64,000 nt of DNA from DATHSY01 sp046729855 (GCA_046729855.1 JBKPHM010000012.1:1-64000), one strand, 5' to 3'; positions 50,973 through 59,156 are shown, numbered from the stretch's first letter. Notes: generated by a model from the sequence alone, not told the origin. Program-made: numbers and translations.

Positions 50973-52002
50973 CGGCCGGCTCGGGCCCGTGCGACCAACG
51001 GGCGAACGTATACGCGTTCAGCTCGTCGGGCGAGGCGTCGGGCGCGGACGTGACGCCGACGCGCACCTCCGTCACCCATGCCTGCGCGTCGTCGTCGCAG
51101 GCAACCACGAACGCCTCGTCCGCGTGCTCGTTCGCGAGCAGCCACGTCCGATATCGCGCGATCGGATCGCGCCGGCGCCAGGCCTCGACATCGTCGGCCG
51201 GCCGGTACCGCGTCGCGTCGTCGGCCGTCGAGTGGGGTCCGATGCGATAGGTAATCGCCTCGATCAGCGTCGGCCCGCCGCCGCTCCGCGCCCGGTCGAC
51301 GGCCTTCTTCGTCTCCGCGTACACGGCCAGGACGTCGTTTCCGTCGACGCGGACGCCGGGCATGCCGTAGCCCGCGGCTCGGGCGACGATCGGCGCCGCG
51401 TACTGCTCCTCAGGTGGCACGGAGATCGCCCAGCCGTTGTTCTGGCAGAACAGCACGACGGGGGCGGCGAACACCGCGGCCATGTTCGCGGCCTCATGGA
51501 AGTCACCCTCGGATGTCGAACCGTCGCCGAAGTACGCGAGTGCAGACGCGGGCTTGCGCTCGAGCTTGGCCCCGAGGGCCCATCCGACGGCGTGCACGAT
51601 CTGCGTCGCGACCGGCACGCAGATCGGCGCGAACCCGGTCGCGTACGGGTCGTACGGACCGCCGTGCCAGGTCCCCCGGTGGTACTCGAGGTACTCGACG
51701 GCGTCCACTCCGCGGACCAGCGCCGCCGCCAGCTCGCGGAACGACGGGAACGCGAAGTCGTCCGCACCGAGGGCGAACGCGCTGCCGACCTGCGCGGCCT
51801 CCTGCCCCTCGAACGGCGGATAGACCGTGAGCTCGCCCTGACGCTGGAGCGCCATGCACTCGCGGTCGAGCCGGCGCGCGCGGACCATGTGCCGATACAG
51901 GTCACGGAGCGCGTCCGTCTCGAGTCCCACGTCCGTGTCGCCGACGGCCGACCCGTCCTCGGCGATGAGCCGCACGACGTCTGCCGTCTCGACCACCTCC
52001 AC
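50965..52002 (-). CDS. E1-alpha subunit of a 2-oxoacid dehydrogenase
   Basis: 345 residues from GTG at 52002. Thiamine-diphosphate motif GDGSTSEGDFHEAANMAAVF, ending in CQNNGWAI. RIGPHSTADDATRYRPADDV is the phosphorylation-loop region typical of branched-chain E1-alpha subunits. First gene of the E1-alpha/E1-beta/E2 operon. A TAGGCT box at 52032-52037 on this strand lies 29 nt upstream. A further GTG at 51996 is an alternative. Confidence 0.9.
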   Translation of the reverse strand: MEVVETADVVRLIAEDGSAVGDTDVGLETDALRDLYRHMVRARRLDRECMALQRQGELTVYPPFEGQEAAQVGSAFALGADDFAFPSFRELAAALVRGVDAVEYLEYHRGTWHGGPYDPYATGFAPICVPVATQIVHAVGWALGAKLERKPASALAYFGDGSTSEGDFHEAANMAAVFAAPVVLFCQNNGWAISVPPEEQYAAPIVARAAGYGMPGVRVDGNDVLAVYAETKKAVDRARSGGGPTLIEAITYRIGPHSTADDATRYRPADDVEAWRRRDPIARYRTWLLANEHADEAFVVACDDDAQAWVTEVRVGVTSAPDASPDELNAYTFARWSHGPEPADA

Positions 52003-52031
52003 GCCCGCCCCGATCCGCTTGGAGTTGCGGA

Positions 52032-52041
52032 AGCCTATACT
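52032..52041. promoter_or_regulatory. Overlapping divergent -10 elements
   Basis: AGCCTATACT holds TATACT on the plus strand (52036-52041, 9 nt before the GTG at 52051) and TAGGCT on the minus strand (52037-52032, for E1-alpha). The two boxes share a TA pair, so polymerase binding at one should exclude the other. Confidence 0.45.
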
Positions 52042-52050
52042 GCGCGGACC

Positions 52051-52851
52051 GTGGTCCCCTGCGCCGAGCTCCGCGTCTTCCAGCCGCTCGAGGCGTTCCC
52101 AGCGGACGAGCAGCGGCATTGGGAGCGGTTCATCGTGAGCGGCGGGCACCTACACGGGCCAGCACTCCGATATCGGCAGCGACTGGGGCTCCACCACCTC
52201 GGCGTCCTGTCGCCGGCCGAACACGAGGGCGCGCACGTGCGCGTCGTCGACGGCCGTACGTACGTATGTCCGTGGCGGACCCGGCTGCGTGTGCTGGCCG
52301 CGCTGCTCTCGTTCCGCGAGGCGGCCACACTGGAGGAGCCGTCCGCGTTCGTCCCGGACGCCGACGCCCGGCGCGCGTCCCGGGAGTTGTCGCGCCTGCG
52401 TCGCCGGCGCCGCGGAATCTCGTTCGTCATGCAGAGCCCGTGGCACGTCCCGATCCGCTGGTTCGTGCTGTTCGACGGCGCCGAACGGACGCTGGTCGAG
52501 GAGGCGGGGAGCCTCCGTCTGCGGTACCGCACCACGGCTGCACGCGCGATCCGCCGCGCCGAGCGCGCGATCCCGGCCCTGCGGAAGACCGACCTCGGGC
52601 CGCTCGCCGACGTGATCCTTGAGTTGCACGAGTGGCTGTCCGCCTTCGACCGTTCGTCGCTCGTGGAGCTCGAGTACGGCAGCCTGTGCGACCTCCTGAC
52701 CTGGGACGAGCTGGACGACGATCACAGCGCGCGGGACATCCAGCAAGCGATCGAGTCGCTCGCGAGAGGCGACATCCCGCGATCGGCGGAGGTCTACCAG
52801 GGCGTCGTCAGCCGCTGGGCCGACGTCCGGGGCCGCGAGAACCTGAACTGA
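52051..52851 (+). CDS. Conserved hypothetical protein, actinobacterial type
   Basis: 266 residues. Starts VVPCAELRVFQPLEAFPADE; ends in a helical region. No family, catalytic motif, signal peptide or membrane segment recognised. Sequences beginning with VFQPLxAFP-type text occur in actinobacteria, as I recall, but I cannot name a domain with certainty. Arg-rich middle part (SRLRRRRRGIS). Divergent from the dehydrogenase operon and probably leaderless. Confidence 0.65.
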   Translation: MVPCAELRVFQPLEAFPADEQRHWERFIVSGGHLHGPALRYRQRLGLHHLGVLSPAEHEGAHVRVVDGRTYVCPWRTRLRVLAALLSFREAATLEEPSAFVPDADARRASRELSRLRRRRRGISFVMQSPWHVPIRWFVLFDGAERTLVEEAGSLRLRYRTTAARAIRRAERAIPALRKTDLGPLADVILELHEWLSAFDRSSLVELEYGSLCDLLTWDELDDDHSARDIQQAIESLARGDIPRSAEVYQGVVSRWADVRGRENLN

Positions 52852-52887
52852 CCGGGGTGGACTCCGAGCCGGCGCCCGCAGGCGGAG

Positions 52888-52960
52888 TGGCCAGGGGCAG
52901 AATCGAACTGCCGACACCGCGGTTTTCAGCCGCGTGCTCTGCCAACTGAGCTACCTGGCC
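52888..52960 (-). tRNA. tRNA-Phe (anticodon GAA)
   Basis: Full cloverleaf: acceptor GGCCAGG/CCTGGCC, anticodon loop CTGAAAA, T loop TTCGATT. Discriminator A; CCA not encoded. Confidence 0.96.
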
Positions 52961-53006
52961 TAGCCACGGACGCCCGACCCGCGTACCGGCTCGGACATCC
53001 GATCAG

Positions 53007-53082
53007 CGCGCCCGACGGGCTTCGATCCCGCGATCTCCGCCTTGACAGGGCGGTGAGGACGGCCAGACTCCTCTACGGGCGC
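53007..53082 (-). tRNA. tRNA-Asp (anticodon GTC) with atypical T loop
   Basis: Cloverleaf with acceptor GCGCCCG/CGGGCGC, D stem GAGG/CCTC, anticodon loop CTGTCAA and discriminator G as expected for Asp. The T loop reads ATCGAAG, with A where T54 is nearly universal. CCA not encoded. Confidence 0.85.
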
Positions 53083-53102
53083 AGCTCTTCGATTTTCCCT
53101 CG

Positions 53103-53175
53103 TGCCCCCAACGGGATTCGAACCCGTGCCGCCGCCTTGAAAGGGCGAAATCCTAGGCCGCTAGACGATGGGGGC
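53103..53175 (-). tRNA. tRNA-Glu (anticodon TTC)
   Basis: Full cloverleaf: acceptor GCCCCCA/TGGGGGC, anticodon loop CTTTCAA, T loop TTCGAAT. CCA not encoded. The order Glu-Asp-Phe on the minus strand suggests one transcript. Confidence 0.96.
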
Positions 53176-53281
53176 TCCGGGCCCCCGGCCCCCGGCCCGG
53201 GGCAGCCGAGGAAGTATAGCGTGGGCCTCGCCGCGGCCGATCCAGACTTCAGCGCCGGGCGCCCCGTGCCGATGAACAGGC

Positions 53282-53452
53282 ATGCGCGTGCGAGATGTCC
53301 TCGAGGTCCTGGGCATCCTCCGCCACGACCCGCGCCGTCGCGAACCCGTCGCGCTTCCGGCTTGGCTACGGTTCGCGGCGCCGTTCGCCGTCGGGGTCCT
53401 CACCGCCCTGTCGTTCGCGGTGTTCTGGGTCGTCCGCGTGGTGCTGATCTGA
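53282..53452 (+). CDS. Small single-pass membrane protein
   Basis: 56 residues, starting MRVRDVLEVLGILRHDPRRR and ending with one hydrophobic helix (FAAPFAVGVLTALSFAVFWV) and VVLI. A positively charged N-terminal half before the helix predicts a cytoplasmic N-terminus. Its 3' half overlaps the antisense end of the DUF192 ORF. No clear ribosome binding site; a TATAGC box lies about 65 nt upstream. Confidence 0.5.
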   Translation: MRVRDVLEVLGILRHDPRRREPVALPAWLRFAAPFAVGVLTALSFAVFWVVRVVLI

Positions 53453-53788
53453 GCTCTCGCCCCACGCGAGCCTGAAGCGGTCCAACGGCCGGACGTCAGC
53501 GCCTTCCGCGAGCTCCAGGATGTGTCGGGTGCCCGCCCTCGGCGGGACGATCCGACCCGGTCGAACGCGCGCGACCGCCAGCACCGACAGGTCCTCGCGG
53601 AGCGAGACCACCGTGATGGGCCCCTTCAGGCCGAATGTGTGCACCGACCGCGTCCCGGGCAGAAGGAGGCCTTCGGCGGGGGCCAGGTCCGCCGACCCGA
53701 TGAGCCCGCGCCTGCGTTCCGCTCGTGCGATCGCCACGCGGACCCCGATCCGGCTCTCGCGTGGCCCGATGAGCACCGCCGCGATCAT
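53366..53788 (-). CDS. DUF192 family protein
   Basis: 140 residues. GVRVAIARAERRRGLIGSAD, then LLLPGTRSVHTFGLKGPITV and ARVRPGRIVPPRAGTRHILE, follow the DUF192 pattern. Function unknown. The last 30 residues (SSDQHHADDPEHRERQGGED) run over the convergent small membrane gene and look like non-conserved read-through. ATG at 53788 lies 8 nt after TAACGT. No signal peptide, although many DUF192 proteins are exported. Confidence 0.8.
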   Translation of the reverse strand: MIAAVLIGPRESRIGVRVAIARAERRRGLIGSADLAPAEGLLLPGTRSVHTFGLKGPITVVSLREDLSVLAVARVRPGRIVPPRAGTRHILELAEGADVRPLDRFRLAWGESSDQHHADDPEHRERQGGEDPDGERRREP

Positions 53789-53796
53789 CCGCGGGG

Positions 53797-53802
53797 ACGT
53801 TA
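53797..53802 (-). promoter_or_regulatory. -10 element of the leaderless DUF192 gene
   Basis: TAACGT, then 8 nt, then the ATG at 53788. Confidence 0.4.
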
Positions 53803-55443
53803 GCCTGCGGCGGCGACAGTGTTCCCGCTCGTCGGCTCGCCGGCGCGCTCGGTGGCCGAGACGTTCGGGAGCTCGACCGTGAAGACGCTGCCCTTGCCCG
53901 GTGTGCTCTCGACGGAGATCGTGCCGCCGAGGTTATGGAGGATCTCCTTCACTATCGCGAGCCCCAGGCCCGTGCCGCCGAACCGTCGCGTAGCCGAGGA
54001 GTCGACCTGGTAGAAGCGCTCGAAGATGTGGGAGAGCGCGGCCGGATCGATCCCGACGCCCTGGTCGCGCACGGCCAACCGCACAGTAGACCCCGAGCTC
54101 GTCACGACGACGTCGCACGGCATCGCGTCGTCGCTGTACTTGAGCGCGTTGTCGATCAGGTTCGTCAGGACCCTCCCGAGCAGCGTCCGATCGGTCTGGA
54201 CGAGCGGCAGGTGAGGTTCCACATCGAGATGGATGCGCTCCCGCCGGTCTCCGAACTCGGCCACGATGTGATCGCACAGGTCCGCGATGTCGACCGGGGC
54301 GACCTCGATCGTGATCGAGCCGCTCTCGATGCTGGATGCCGTGAGCAGGTTCTGGACCAGCTGCATCAAGCGCTCGCCCTGCTGCGCGATGCCGACGGTG
54401 AACTCCTCGCGGATCGCGGAGTCGTCCGCGACGTGCGGACGAAGGAGGGCCTTGGCATAGCCGATGATGGCGGTCAGGGGCGTCCGCAGCTCGTGCGAGG
54501 CGACCGCGACGAACTCGCTCTTCATCCGGTTCAGCTGTCGCAGCTCGGCCACCGTTTCGCGCTCGCGGTCCAGGTGGACGTGGAGGAGGGCCGCTTGCTC
54601 CTCTAGCTGCTCGTTCTGCTGCTGCAGCTGCTCGGACAGCTGCTGGAGCGATCGCTCCCGGTCCCGGAGCTCGTCGGTCGTGATCTCCAGCGCTCGGCTC
54701 CGGAAGAACATCTGCCGTGCGAGCACGAGCGGTGCGAAGAACGCCGCGACGGCCCAGGGTCCGTCGTGGTGGAAGAACCGCGCGATCAACGTCCCGTACA
54801 GGCCGAGCCCGAGATACGCGATCAGGAACTCGGCGGGCCGGCTGCCGTGCATCTCCACGAGGATCTTCCAGACGTGAAGCCGGTAGTCGACGGCCGTGTA
54901 CCCGGCGACGATTACGGCGTTGAGCGAGTAGCACAGGATCGTTGCGAGCATCGCGCCGAGCGCCAGCTTGACCCATCCCGAATCGATCCCATCCGACGCG
55001 AACGAATGGAACGCCGCCGAACCGATGATGATCGCGAGCGCCATCTGCGCACGCGTGAACAACGCCTTCAGCAACGGAAGCTCTCGTCGGAACTCGCGTG
55101 TGTCGGACGACCCGACGAGCGCGATCAGGCCGGCGACCGCGGGCGGATACAGCAGGCTCGTCGCGACCAGGATCGGGAAGCTGAGCGACACGACCAAGCC
55201 GCCCCACGCGGGGATCGGCAGTAGGTCGACGATCGCCACGACGGCGATCCATAGGACGACGTCCCACGCCTCGACGTCATGCCCGGCGGTGCGCGGTAGC
55301 TCGTACGCGATCCAGGCGAGCACGGGCAGGGACACCGCGAGCTCGAAGGCACGCACGATCGCCCGCCGCCTGCGCGGAGCCTTATGGCCGTCGCCGGCGT
55401 CGACCGGAGACGCGTCCACGCGCTCGTCGAGCTGATTAACCAT
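53800..55443 (-). CDS. Membrane sensor histidine kinase with a multi-helix sensory domain
   Basis: 547 residues. Residues about 28-230 form seven or eight membrane helices, an integral-membrane (MASE-like) input domain. A coiled coil follows (LQQLSEQLQQQNEQLEEQ), then HisKA with H-box FVAVASHELRTPLTAIIGYA (around residue 320), N-box LTNLIDNALKYS, DQGVGIDP and GGTGLGLAIVKEIL. It overlaps the DUF5317 gene by 8 nt. No response regulator is adjacent; the orphan receiver at 47821 is a candidate partner. Confidence 0.93.
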   Translation of the reverse strand: MVNQLDERVDASPVDAGDGHKAPRRRRAIVRAFELAVSLPVLAWIAYELPRTAGHDVEAWDVVLWIAVVAIVDLLPIPAWGGLVVSLSFPILVATSLLYPPAVAGLIALVGSSDTREFRRELPLLKALFTRAQMALAIIIGSAAFHSFASDGIDSGWVKLALGAMLATILCYSLNAVIVAGYTAVDYRLHVWKILVEMHGSRPAEFLIAYLGLGLYGTLIARFFHHDGPWAVAAFFAPLVLARQMFFRSRALEITTDELRDRERSLQQLSEQLQQQNEQLEEQAALLHVHLDRERETVAELRQLNRMKSEFVAVASHELRTPLTAIIGYAKALLRPHVADDSAIREEFTVGIAQQGERLMQLVQNLLTASSIESGSITIEVAPVDIADLCDHIVAEFGDRRERIHLDVEPHLPLVQTDRTLLGRVLTNLIDNALKYSDDAMPCDVVVTSSGSTVRLAVRDQGVGIDPAALSHIFERFYQVDSSATRRFGGTGLGLAIVKEILHNLGGTISVESTPGKGSVFTVELPNVSATERAGEPTSGNTVAAAG

Positions 55444-56017
55444 CGCCGACCGCCTCTACCGCCGAGACCGGAAGGCGCGGCTCGCGGCGGCGCACCGGAC
55501 GACCGCGCATACCCATCACGATGAACAGCCCCACGCCCGCGTACGTGAAGAGGTCGCCGACGGAGATCGCCTGCTCGACGGGCGACGGGATCGCGATCAC
55601 GTCTCCGAGGAACACGAGCCGGTCGTCCTCGTCCGCCAGGTGGTGCTTCGCCGTGTCGACGGTCCGAAGGTCCTCGATCGTGTCTCGCTGGTTCGAGGCG
55701 ATCAGCGCCTCGCGCGAGACCGGCATGCCACCGTTCACGCCGATCACGAGGACGTTCAGCAGCACTCCGGCCAGGATGAGCTCGAACCCCCAGTACCGCA
55801 GGTTCGCGACGGCGAACGCGATCAGCCCGACGAACGACAGGAGCAACAGTGGAACGGCGAGCCCGCCCGCGAACGACGTCGGGACGAGTTGAAGCGATAG
55901 GGCGACCAAGGCCAGCCAGATCCACCTGACGTCGACCGACGTCAGCCGCGTCGGCCTCCCGCCCGTCGCGAATCCCAGGACGAGGCCGCCGGTCAGGACG
56001 ATGAGGATGATCCGCAC
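55436..56017 (-). CDS. DUF5317 membrane protein
   Basis: 193 residues. Four or five hydrophobic helices; the hallmark loop VNGGMPVSREALIASNQRDT and LVFLGDVIAIPSP match the DUF5317 family of actinobacteria and Firmicutes. Function unknown. The GTG start has GGGAGG upstream. The coupling to the kinase gene (8-nt overlap) suggests it feeds a signal to the kinase. Confidence 0.88.
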   Translation of the reverse strand: MRIILIVLTGGLVLGFATGGRPTRLTSVDVRWIWLALVALSLQLVPTSFAGGLAVPLLLLSFVGLIAFAVANLRYWGFELILAGVLLNVLVIGVNGGMPVSREALIASNQRDTIEDLRTVDTAKHHLADEDDRLVFLGDVIAIPSPVEQAISVGDLFTYAGVGLFIVMGMRGRPVRRREPRLPVSAVEAVGDG

Positions 56018-56065
56018 CTGATCCCTCCCGAGTTGGACGTCGTGTCCGACCCTCCCTGGCTGCCC

Positions 56066-56088
56066 ATATCCGTGTTCAGCACGGATAT
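56066..56088. promoter_or_regulatory. Perfect 9-bp palindrome in the divergent DUF5317/peptide regulatory region
   Basis: ATATCCGTG (56066-56074), TTCAG, CACGGATAT (56080-56088). The right arm merges into a plus-strand TATCGT (56086-56091), and the left arm gives a minus-strand TATGGG about 47 nt before the DUF5317 start, so bound protein would cover both promoters. The 315-nt gap 56018-56332 also holds an 8-bp stem GCTGCCGG/CCGGCAGC (56137-56170) and a GGCCGC-T-GCGGCC palindrome (56289-56301). No gene was found in the gap itself. Confidence 0.55.
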
Positions 56089-56284
56089 CGTCACGCCGGC
56101 CGCGGGCCTGAACCGTCCCGCCTCACCGGCGGAGATGCTGCCGGCCGGCGCGTGCGGTCTGCCCGGCAGCCGGCCGCCTCGGCCGAACGGCGTAGGGGAC
56201 CCGAGCTACGTCGGCACGTCCGGCGGCCGGCGGCAGACCATCCGTTGGTGCCGAACGACCGTTCCTCCGTGGGACGGCTTCACC

Positions 56285-56313
56285 TTGGGGCCGCTGCGGC
56301 CGACCCCTATCGC
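56285..56313 (+). promoter_or_regulatory. Possible proximal promoter of the 30-residue ORF
   Basis: TTGGGG (56285-56290), 17-nt spacer, TATCGC (56308-56313). If used, transcription would start at about the ribosome binding site at 56319. Confidence 0.35.
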
Positions 56314-56332
56314 GAGACGGAGGTGAACCGGC

Positions 56333-56425
56333 ATGAAGAAGTACATCAATCGTTTCGTCGGTTTCCTCGGATGGCTCGCGGTCCTGCTGATGGCCGCCAG
56401 CGCCGGGTGGAAGCCGGGCAAGTGA
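56333..56425 (+). CDS. 30-residue membrane peptide
   Basis: Reads MKKYINRFVGFLGWLAVLLM, then AASAGWKPGK. Two Lys, then an uncharged helix long enough for the membrane, and a short basic tail; the AASAG stretch could be a signal-peptidase or lipoprotein-like site, but there is no Cys. GGAGGTG lies 9 nt before the ATG, and a hairpin follows the stop by 13 nt, so it has its own start and end signals. It is divergent from the DUF5317-kinase pair. No family recognised; a signalling peptide or a small regulatory membrane subunit are possible. Confidence 0.55.
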   Translation: MKKYINRFVGFLGWLAVLLMAASAGWKPGK

Positions 56426-56438
56426 TCTTCGCTCCCGG

Positions 56439-56474
56439 CCCGTCGCCGGTCGCGTAGGAGCGGTCGGCGGCGGG
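56439..56474 (+). terminator. Terminator-like hairpin after the 30-residue ORF
   Basis: CCCGTCGCCG (56439-56448) pairs with CGGCGGCGGG (56465-56474) with one G-T wobble and a 16-nt loop, followed by TCTTCGGCTTT. Confidence 0.45.
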
Positions 56475-56625
56475 TCTTCGGCTTTCCGGGGGTCGTCACC
56501 CACACCCACCTCGTCAGCGAATGTGCTCGCGATCCGCTGATCCTGCCCGTGGTTGGCACGTTGGTTGTTCGGCGATTCGCGCGCCGGCGAGTAAGCCCAC
56601 CGCAATACGAAGCCTGCAAGCGCTG

Positions 56626-56700
56626 TGGGCCGGGCAGGATTCGAACCCGCGACACGAGGGTTAAAAGCCCCCTGCTCTGACCAGACTGAGCTACCGGCCC
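56626..56700 (-). tRNA. tRNA-Lys (anticodon TTT)
   Basis: Full cloverleaf: acceptor GGGCCGG/CCGGCCC, anticodon loop CTTTTAA, T loop TTCGAAT. Discriminator A; CCA not encoded. Confidence 0.96.
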
Positions 56701-56774
56701 TCGACATCCGAGTGTACGTCGGGAACTTCGCGCGACCGCCATGCCGTCCAAGGCGCCGGCGAAGGAGGAGAACC

Positions 56775-57506
56775 ATGCGCGGCAAGACGACATGGGGCGT
56801 TGCGGGTCTGGTCCTGGGCCTGGCCCTCGCGCTCTCGGCACCGTCGTTCGGGCAGACGACGCCGCCCTCGAATGGCGACGGCGAGCACGCGAGGACCGTG
56901 ACTGTGACCGGCAGCGCGACGATCCGCACGGCCCCCGACGAAGCCGTGATTACGCTCGGTGTGCAGACGGAGGCCGAGACCGCAGAGGCAGCGATGCGCG
57001 AGAACGCGGCTCGGCTGACCGACGTGATCGCAGCGCTGTTGGACGCGGGAGTCCGCGAGGAAGACATCGCGACGGCGTGGGTGAGCCTCTACCCACGAAC
57101 GAGCAGCGACGGCGTGGCCGTGATCGGGTACACGGCCGACAACTCGGTGAACGTCACGATCCGCGACATGGGTCGGATCGGTCGGGTGATCGATCGCGCG
57201 GTCGCCGCCGGCGCGAACCTGTCCAGCGGCATCTCGTTCCAGCTCTCGGATGAGAGCCGCGGCGTCGAGCAGGCCCTCGCGGACGCGGTCGGGGACGCCC
57301 GTTCGAAGGCGCAGGCCCTGGCCGACGCGGGTGACGACAGCCTCGGCGCGATCGTCAGCGTGTCCGAGACCGGCGGCTACGTCCAGCCGCCCGTGTACTA
57401 CGACGACGGGATGTACGCAGGTGCCGAGGCGGCGGCTCCGACGCCTCTCTCGCCCCCGACGCTCGAGAGCCAGATGACGGTCACCGTCACGTGGCAGCTC
57501 GTGTGA
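56775..57506 (+). CDS. SIMPL-domain (DUF541) exported protein
   Basis: 243 residues. Signal peptide of about 26 residues (MRGKTTWGVAGLVLGLALAL, then SAPSFGQ). The mature part follows the SIMPL pattern: RTVTVTGSATIRTAPDEAVI, then YTADNSVNVTIRDMGRIGRV, then RSKAQALADAGDDSLGAIVS, ending MTVTVTWQLV. Periplasmic or extracytoplasmic, of unclear function. GGAGGAG lies directly upstream of the ATG. Convergent with nadE. Confidence 0.9.
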   Translation: MRGKTTWGVAGLVLGLALALSAPSFGQTTPPSNGDGEHARTVTVTGSATIRTAPDEAVITLGVQTEAETAEAAMRENAARLTDVIAALLDAGVREEDIATAWVSLYPRTSSDGVAVIGYTADNSVNVTIRDMGRIGRVIDRAVAAGANLSSGISFQLSDESRGVEQALADAVGDARSKAQALADAGDDSLGAIVSVSETGGYVQPPVYYDDGMYAGAEAAAPTPLSPPTLESQMTVTVTWQLV

Positions 57507-57530
57507 GCGGCCCGTGCCGGCCGGACGCAT

Positions 57531-59150
57531 TCATCCCGCGTCCGGCCGGTACCGGTTCGTGATCGGCATCCGCCGGTCCCGCCCGAACGCCTTCGGCGTG
57601 ATCTTCACGCCCGGCGGCGCCTGGCGGCGCTTGTACTCGGCGCGGTCGATCATCGTGACCACTTTTTCGACAAGGACGGCGTCGCCGCCCGACGCCACGA
57701 TGTCCTCGGGCGAGCGATCGTCCTCGACGTAGGCCTCGACGATCGGGTCGAGCACCTCGTACGGCGGCAGGCTGTCGGTGTCCTTCTGGCCGGGACGCAG
57801 CTCGGCCGAGGGCGGCTTGTCGATCACGCGCTGCGGGATGGGGGCGGGGGGATGCGAGTTGCGCCACCGGACCAGGTCATAGACGAGCATCTTCGGAACG
57901 TCCTTGATCGGCGCGAAGCCGCCCGCCATGTCGCCGTACAGCGTGGCATAGCCAACCGCGTACTCGGTCTTGTTGCCGGTCGCGAGCACCATCGATCCGA
58001 ACCGATTCGACAGCGCCATGACGAGGTTGCCGCGGATCCGAGACTGGATGTTCTCCTCGGCCACCCCCTCCTGCGTCCCCTCGAACACCGGCTCCAGCGC
58101 GCGACGGTAGGCGGCGAAGGTCTCGTCGATGCCGATCACGTCGACCTGGATCCCGAGCCGGTGGCCGATCTCGGTCGCGTCCTCGACGCTCTCGGGCGAC
58201 GAGTACGGCGAGGGCATCGCGATTGCGCGCACCGCGTCGCGTCCGAGCGCGTCGGTTGCAAGCGCTGCGACGAGCGCGGAGTCGATGCCACCGCTCAGCG
58301 CGAGAACGACGTCTCGGAAGCCGTTCTTGCGGACGTAGTCGGCGATCCCCAGCTGGAGCGCGGCGTAGACCTCGGCCGGGCCCTCCGGCCACGGGTCGCG
58401 CGGATCCGCGCGAGAGGCGTCGCCGTCGATCTCGACGACCAGAAGGTCCTCCTCGAACATCGCTGCGTGGTGCGCCGGCTCGCCGTTCGGCGCCACCACG
58501 ACGGAGCCGCCGTCGAAGACCAGCTCGTCCTGTCCTCCGACCGCGTTGACGTACACGATCCACGAGGCCGTCTCGAGCGCGCGGGCGCGGCAGATCTCGA
58601 GCCGCTCGAGCACCTTGCCGCGGTGGTAGGGCGAGCCGTTGATGTTGAGGATCACGTCGGTGCCTTCGCGCGCGTACGCGTCGAACGGCGGGCCCGGCCA
58701 CCAGGCGTCCTCACAGACCGACAGCCCGAGCGCCGACGACGACAGCCGGACGCTGCAGGACGCGTCGCCCGGCACGAAGTACCGCTTCTCGTCGAAGACC
58801 CCGTAGTTCGGCAGCTTCACCTTGGCGTACCGGGCTTCGACGCGACCGCCGCGAAGTAGGGCGGCCGAGTTGTGCAGCCCGACGTCGGTGCGATCGACGA
58901 AGCCCGACATGACGGCGCATCCGTCCGCGGTCCGGCGCGCGAGCTCGTCGAGCGCCTCGAGGTTGTCTTCGACGAACGATGGGCGCAGCACGAGGTCCTC
59001 GGGCGGGTAGCCCGTGATCGCGAGCTCCGGGACGCAGACGACATCGGCGCGCGCATCGGTCGCCTCCTTGGCGACGACCGCGATGCGCTCGACGTTGCCA
59101 GGGAGGTCGCCGACGGTCGTGTTGATCTGTCCGAGCGCGATGCGGACCAC
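57531..59150 (-). CDS. nadE: Glutamine-dependent NAD+ synthetase
   Basis: 539 residues. N-terminal nitrilase-type glutaminase with Glu in VPELAITGYPPED, Lys in KVKLPNYGVFDE and Cys in LSVCEDAWW; C-terminal synthetase with P-loop LALSGGIDSALVAALA and ATGNKTEYAVGYATLYGD. Makes NAD from deamido-NAD. The GTG start lies 6 nt after TAGGCT, so it is probably leaderless. Confidence 0.97.
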   Translation of the reverse strand: MVRIALGQINTTVGDLPGNVERIAVVAKEATDARADVVCVPELAITGYPPEDLVLRPSFVEDNLEALDELARRTADGCAVMSGFVDRTDVGLHNSAALLRGGRVEARYAKVKLPNYGVFDEKRYFVPGDASCSVRLSSSALGLSVCEDAWWPGPPFDAYAREGTDVILNINGSPYHRGKVLERLEICRARALETASWIVYVNAVGGQDELVFDGGSVVVAPNGEPAHHAAMFEEDLLVVEIDGDASRADPRDPWPEGPAEVYAALQLGIADYVRKNGFRDVVLALSGGIDSALVAALATDALGRDAVRAIAMPSPYSSPESVEDATEIGHRLGIQVDVIGIDETFAAYRRALEPVFEGTQEGVAEENIQSRIRGNLVMALSNRFGSMVLATGNKTEYAVGYATLYGDMAGGFAPIKDVPKMLVYDLVRWRNSHPPAPIPQRVIDKPPSAELRPGQKDTDSLPPYEVLDPIVEAYVEDDRSPEDIVASGGDAVLVEKVVTMIDRAEYKRRQAPPGVKITPKAFGRDRRMPITNRYRPDAG

Positions 59151-59156
59151 CGAGAG

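Noticed and set aside
56018..56332. c-di-AMP or c-di-GMP riboswitch in the leader of the 30-residue ORF
   Set aside because: A few words such as GCCGAAC and GGGGACCC occur, but the consensus order and stems do not. Kept only as an unassigned structured region.
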